Assembly: GCF_024172085.1 (NCBI RefSeq)
Contig: NZ_JAMZDZ010000001.1
Location: 8,494,001-8,558,000 of the forward strand
DNA length: 64,000 nucleotides
Direction: 5' to 3'
DNA from: Hamadaea flava
GTDB taxonomy: Bacteria; Actinomycetota; Actinomycetes; Mycobacteriales; Micromonosporaceae
Shown here piece after piece: positions 60,327 to 64,000 of this stretch. Position 1 is the first letter of the stretch. Every line of letters begins with the position of its first letter. The position numbers and the translations under genes are program-made. The notes under the pieces were generated by a model. It saw only the letters and a program-made list of their open reading frames with translations. It ran no database searches and was not told the DNA's origin.

Positions 60327-62224
60327 TCCGGATGAAGCTGGCGATCATCCGGCACTCCATGACCGGCGGCAAGGCCGCCTGGATGGTCACCGGCGGCGCC
60401 TTCGGGCTGCTTTTCGCCGCCGCCACGATCTGGTTGACGTTCGTCGACATCGCCGAGCCGGGCGTGCTGGGCGATCTGCTTGCCTGCGTCTGGGCGATGT
60501 GGATGCTGGGCTGGGTGGTCGGCCCGCTGTGGGGAGGTTCGGCCGTCCTGCGCGCGGACCACTTCGCGCTGCTCCCGGTGCCGCGCCGCAAACTCGCGCT
60601 CGGGCTGCTCGGCGCCGCCTTCGTCGGCGTCACCACGGCGGTCACGGCGCTGGCATTCCTCAGCCTGATCACGTACGCGGCACACCTGGGTGCGCTGCCG
60701 GCCTTGATCGCGGTACCGGCCGCCGCCGGAGAACTAGTGTTCGTGGTGCTGCTGTCGCGGGTCGCGTACGCCCTCGTCGGTTTTGTCGCCACGTCCCGGA
60801 TCGGTGCGGCCGTCACGGGTGTGCTGTTCGCCGCCATGATCGTCCTGTCCCAGTCCGGCTGGATGATCATCGTGGCGATCATGTACTCGGACGTGCTCAC
60901 TACCGGCTTCTCGGCCACGTTCTCGACCACACTGCGCTGGATCCCGTCGAGCTGGGGGGTGGTCGCTGTCGACGCCGCCGCCCGCGGCGACTGGCTGCTG
61001 GTTCTCGGCGCGCTCGCCAGCCTGGCCGTCGTCATCGGCCTGCTCCTGCTGATCTGGGCGGCCACTCTCGGCACGCCACGCCGCTCCCGGGTCACCATCC
61101 GCGGCACCAGCCACGCACCCGTGCCGACCGGTGGCCTGTTCGCCGGCCCGACCGGCACGGTCTTCCGCAAGGAGCTGCGCACCTGGTGGCGCGACCCGCT
61201 GCGGACCACCACGGCGACCGTGCCGATCGCCTGGGCGCTGCTCACCACTTTGCTGCCACTCACCTTCGACGCCAAGGCGCTGCTGCCGTGGGCCGGCCCG
61301 GCGGTCGCCCTGTTCGCCATCACCTCGGCCTGCAACCTGTACAGCCAGGACGGCACCGCGCTCTGGCAGACCATCACGACCGGCGCCCAACACGCGGACG
61401 TACGCGGCCGGCAGTTGGCCTACCTGACGGTGTTCGGCCCGATCTCGATCGCTCTCAGCATCGGCTTCACCATCTGGAGCGGCTACGCCTGGGCCTGGCC
61501 GTGGGTCGCGGCGACCGTGCCGGCTCTGCTCGGCGGTGGCGCCGGCCTGATCATCTACGCCTCGGTGGTTGCGATGGTCCCCGGTCCCGACGCGCACAAG
61601 CGCCCGGACAACCCGCTCGAGCGCGCCGACACCACCGGACAGTCCAATGTGCTGTTCTGGATCGGTCTGCTCCCGGCCGCCCCGGCGCTCACCGCCGTGA
61701 TCCTCGGCGACCGGCTCGACCTACCCGTGCTGCTGTGGGCAGGCGGACCGATCAGCCTGGCGACCGGCATCGCGCTTGCCTGGTGGCTGGGCGCGGCGGC
61801 GGGTAAGAAGCTCACCGCCACGGGCGCGGACATGCTTCACATCATGCGTACCGGTCGGAACACGGCGACGGGCCGAGCGGCGACGGGCGGTGTCAAGCTC
61901 GAGGTGTCCAAGCGGGACGCGACGATCGGCATCCTCTACTGGATCGGCGGCCCGATCCTGTTGTTCCCGCAGGGCATCGTGCCGTTCGTGTTCATCCTCG
62001 TCGGCGTCGACGTGAAGTCCTGGTTCCTGGCGATGTACGTGCCGCACGCGTGGGGGCTGGCGGTCGCTGGCGCCGGCATCCTGATCGGCATCTTCCTGTG
62101 CGCCCAGGCCGTCCGGATCACCTTCCGCAACAAGGCCATCCGGGCCCAGCGCGAGGCCGCTGCGGCCCGTGAGCGCGCCGAGGCCGGAGGCGGCGACCTG
62201 GACCACGAACTCGAACCCGTGTGA
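60311..62224 (+). CDS. Large ABC exporter permease
   Basis: 637 residues with about twelve predicted membrane helices in two groups separated by a soluble region with a FRKELRTWWRDPLRTTTATV-like coupling segment (about residue 285), typical of exporter-type permeases fused as one long chain. A charged C-terminal tail (IRAQREAAAARERAEAGGGD) is cytoplasmic. GTG 60311 is used; ATG 60332 is a possible alternative. It forms a transporter with the ATPase at 59529. Confidence 0.8.
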   Translation: MVGVLIRMKLAIIRHSMTGGKAAWMVTGGAFGLLFAAATIWLTFVDIAEPGVLGDLLACVWAMWMLGWVVGPLWGGSAVLRADHFALLPVPRRKLALGLLGAAFVGVTTAVTALAFLSLITYAAHLGALPALIAVPAAAGELVFVVLLSRVAYALVGFVATSRIGAAVTGVLFAAMIVLSQSGWMIIVAIMYSDVLTTGFSATFSTTLRWIPSSWGVVAVDAAARGDWLLVLGALASLAVVIGLLLLIWAATLGTPRRSRVTIRGTSHAPVPTGGLFAGPTGTVFRKELRTWWRDPLRTTTATVPIAWALLTTLLPLTFDAKALLPWAGPAVALFAITSACNLYSQDGTALWQTITTGAQHADVRGRQLAYLTVFGPISIALSIGFTIWSGYAWAWPWVAATVPALLGGGAGLIIYASVVAMVPGPDAHKRPDNPLERADTTGQSNVLFWIGLLPAAPALTAVILGDRLDLPVLLWAGGPISLATGIALAWWLGAAAGKKLTATGADMLHIMRTGRNTATGRAATGGVKLEVSKRDATIGILYWIGGPILLFPQGIVPFVFILVGVDVKSWFLAMYVPHAWGLAVAGAGILIGIFLCAQAVRITFRNKAIRAQREAAAARERAEAGGGDLDHELEPV

Positions 62225-62252
62225 CGGGCAAACCCTGCAGGACTTGCCCGTC
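62223..62252 (+). terminator. Terminator after the ABC exporter
   Basis: GACGGGCAA (62223-62231) pairs perfectly with TTGCCCGTC (62244-62252) with a 12-base loop, starting within the stop codon of the permease. Confidence 0.65.
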
Positions 62253-62306
62253 CATCTGCCGTTCCGCCTGGCCGAGGCGCACGTGGTGGCTCGGCGGCGT
62301 AGCGTG

Positions 62307-63119
62307 TCAGTCGACGCGCCGTCCGCCGAGCCACTTGACCATCTCCGGGTCGCGGTGATCGAAGAACATGCTCTTGCCGGTGTCCAGTGCGGCGATACCG
62401 GCCATCTCGTCGTCGGACAGGTCGAAGTCGAAGATGGCAAGGTTCTGGGACATGCGGTCCGGGCGTACCGACTTCGGGATCACCACGACATCGCGCTGGG
62501 TCAGCCAGCGCAGCACCACCTGAGCGACCGACTTGCCGTGTGCGTCGCCGATCTCGGTCAGGGTCGGGTTGGTGAACAGGTCGTTCTTGCCCCCGGCGAA
62601 CGGGCCCCACGACTCGATCTGCACGCCGTACCCGCGCATGATCTCCTGGTCGGCGTGGCGCTGGAAGAACGGGTGCGTCTCGATCTGGTTGACCGCCGGG
62701 ACGATGTCGTTGTGTGTGATCAGGTCGACCAGCCGGTCGGGGTAGAAGTTCGACACGCCGATCGCTTTGGCCAGGCCCTCGCCGGTCAGCTTCTGCATCG
62801 CGTGCCAGGAGCTGTAGTAATCACCCATCGGCTGGTGGATCAGATACAGGTCTAGGTAGTCCAGGCCCAGCTTCTTCAGCGACTTGTCGAATTCCCGCCG
62901 GGCGGTGTCCTCGCCGGTGTGCTGGATCCACATCTTCGTGGTGATGAACAGCTCCTGCCGCGGGATGCCACTGGCGGCGATCGCCCGGCCGACGGCCTCC
63001 TCGTTGCCGTAGGAGGCCGCAGTGTCGATGGCCCGGTAGCCGGCTGCCAGAGCATCGGTGACGACCTGCTCGGTCTGCTCATCTGCGACCTGGAAGACAC
63101 CGAAGCCCAGGGTCGGCAT
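62307..63119 (-). CDS. Aldo/keto reductase, 5' end apparently truncated
   Basis: 270 residues from ATG 63119. NADPH-dependent reductase of the AKR5-like group: Asp and Tyr in [11 protein letters not shown], Lys in ITTKMW, His in [10 protein letters not shown], and the cofactor loop [10 protein letters not shown]. Homologs begin about 15 residues earlier (here [20 protein letters not shown]), and that sequence is present in frame from about 63155 but has no start codon. The gene therefore seems to have lost its natural start at the junction with the XRE gene; ATG 63119 without an obvious ribosome-binding site may still be used. The catalytic tetrad is intact. Confidence 0.8.
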   Translation of the reverse strand: MPTLGFGVFQVADEQTEQVVTDALAAGYRAIDTAASYGNEEAVGRAIAASGIPRQELFITTKMWIQHTGEDTARREFDKSLKKLGLDYLDLYLIHQPMGDYYSSWHAMQKLTGEGLAKAIGVSNFYPDRLVDLITHNDIVPAVNQIETHPFFQRHADQEIMRGYGVQIESWGPFAGGKNDLFTNPTLTEIGDAHGKSVAQVVLRWLTQRDVVVIPKSVRPDRMSQNLAIFDFDLSDDEMAGIAALDTGKSMFFDHRDPEMVKWLGGRRVD

Positions 63120-63173
63120 CTGGACGCCGTTGTTAAGCGTGATCGATCGGTTCTGCGCCGCGAAGAGGTCGCC

Positions 63174-63956
63174 ATGCTCGCCGGGATGAGCACCGACTAC
63201 TACACCCGGCTGGAACGCGGCAACCTCGCCGGCGTTTCCCACTCGGTACTCGAAGCCCTCGCCCGCGCCCTGCACCTCGACGAAGCCGAGCGCCTGCATC
63301 TACTGGACCTGGCCGAAACCGCCAACGCCCCCACAGCAGGACTTGCCACCCGCAATGCACAGAACCGGACATCAGTGCGTCAGGGCGTGGAACGCATCCT
63401 CGACACCATCCAGGCACCTGCATACGTTCGCAACGGGCGTATGGACATCCTTGCCACCAACCGGCTCGGCCGAGCCTTGTTCGCCGACGCCTTCGGCACC
63501 GGCACCGGCACCGGCTTCAACCTCGCCCGCTACCTCTTCCTCGACCGCCGCGCCCAAGACTTCTACCCGCAATGGCCGACCGTCGCCGCCGACTGCGCCG
63601 CCGCCCTACGCACCTACGCCGGACGCAACCCTTACGACCGCAACCTCACCGACCTCGTCGGCGAGCTGTCCACCCGCAGCGAGCCATTCCGCACCTGGTG
63701 GGCCACCCACAACGTGAAACTGCACTACACCGCCACCAAGACCATGCACCACCCGATCGCAGGCGACCTCGAACTCACCGGAGAAGCACTCCAACTCCCC
63801 GGCGACCCCGATCTGACGATCATCACCTACACCTACGAACCCGCCAGCCCGACCGCACAAGCACTCCTATTCCTCGCCAGCTGGAGCGACGCACAGACCG
63901 CCGTTGGTGACCAAGGCCGACCAGATCACGCGAGTCACGGCAAGACACCCAGCTGA
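63174..63956 (+). CDS. MmyB-like XRE regulator, N-terminus missing
   Basis: About 260 residues from ATG 63174. The HTH_31/XRE portion starts mid-domain: [20 protein letters not shown] and [20 protein letters not shown] follow, but the usual first 30-35 residues (first helix and glycine-rich linker) are absent; the frame runs on upstream without a start. The rest is the MmyB ligand-binding domain ([31 protein letters not shown]). Natural members read [12 protein letters not shown], so the break lies just before RREEV, where the opposite-strand reductase begins. It is probably a deletion product; DNA binding may be impaired. Confidence 0.7.
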   Translation: MLAGMSTDYYTRLERGNLAGVSHSVLEALARALHLDEAERLHLLDLAETANAPTAGLATRNAQNRTSVRQGVERILDTIQAPAYVRNGRMDILATNRLGRALFADAFGTGTGTGFNLARYLFLDRRAQDFYPQWPTVAADCAAALRTYAGRNPYDRNLTDLVGELSTRSEPFRTWWATHNVKLHYTATKTMHHPIAGDLELTGEALQLPGDPDLTIITYTYEPASPTAQALLFLASWSDAQTAVGDQGRPDHASHGKTPS

Positions 63957-64000
63957 CGGTGCGCATCAGACAGCGACTACACCTAGTTCACGGTGCGGTT
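63957..64000. other. Window end, nothing recognised
   Basis: The last 44 bases follow the regulator stop. No feature is visible. Confidence 0.3.

Noticed and set aside
1-64000. CRISPR arrays, tRNA or rRNA genes, replication origins
   Set aside because: No regularly spaced repeats, cloverleaf-like sequence or conserved RNA blocks were noticed. This was a visual check, not a computed scan.

Overview
The window is very GC-rich actinobacterial chromosome, most like a filamentous Micromonosporaceae-type actinomycete. That assignment rests on codon use, a full-length AfsR/SARP-type regulator, an F420-dependent nitroreductase relative, sugar ABC importers without their own ATPase, and a MmyB-type XRE regulator. 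No rRNA, tRNA or CRISPR array was recognised. The taxonomic call is an inference.

Layout. (1) 1-7107: the tail of an unknown gene, a large BTAD/NB-ARC/TPR regulator, a convergent secreted Asp-box/discoidin protein, a LysR relic and a small membrane-anchored protein. (2) 7108-22243: carbohydrate locus A. A LacI regulator and one FAD oxidoreductase face two more FAD oxidoreductases, a GH38 alpha-mannosidase-like enzyme, an Lpl-type importer (lipoprotein plus two permeases) and a Tat-exported beta-helix protein. The divergent promoter carries a clean operator-like palindrome. (3) 22248-37374: an accessory hotspot. It holds an eroded RHS/YD-repeat gene, an integrase N-terminus relic, a membrane-protein relic, then an intact secreted LamG protein, a 2164-residue RHS polymorphic toxin and two tandem paralogous small genes that look like immunity genes. 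Two IS5-family elements follow, and the first carries an HflX N-terminal-domain gene inside its inverted repeats. (4) 37375-40120: a membrane protein, an F420-dependent nitroreductase-like gene and several gene fragments. (5) 40124-58914: carbohydrate/sugar-acid locus B. It has secreted alpha/alpha-barrel and TIM-barrel proteins, a divergently expressed sugar importer, two Gfo/Idh/MocA oxidoreductases, a heparinase II/III-like lyase, an active plus a probably dead amidohydrolase, an enolase-superfamily enzyme, a fumarylacetoacetase-like hydrolase, two PLP aminotransferases and two regulators with degenerate GGDEF-like sensor modules. (6) 58955-64000: an IS5 relic, an ABC ATPase/permease pair, and an aldo/keto reductase and XRE regulator that meet head to head with both 5' ends apparently missing.

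How it fits together. Both carbohydrate loci import a glycoside with ATPase-less ABC systems (a shared MsiK-type ATPase elsewhere is expected) and combine redox enzymes (FAD in A, NAD(P) Gfo/Idh/MocA in B) with glycan-cleaving enzymes. This suits oxidative or eliminative breakdown of an unusual glycan, but the substrates cannot be read from sequence. The best candidates for new biology are the RHS toxin with its tandem CxxC immunity paralogs, the IS5 element with an HflX-domain passenger, the amidohydrolase enzyme/pseudoenzyme pair, and the three-flavoprotein plus GH38 locus.
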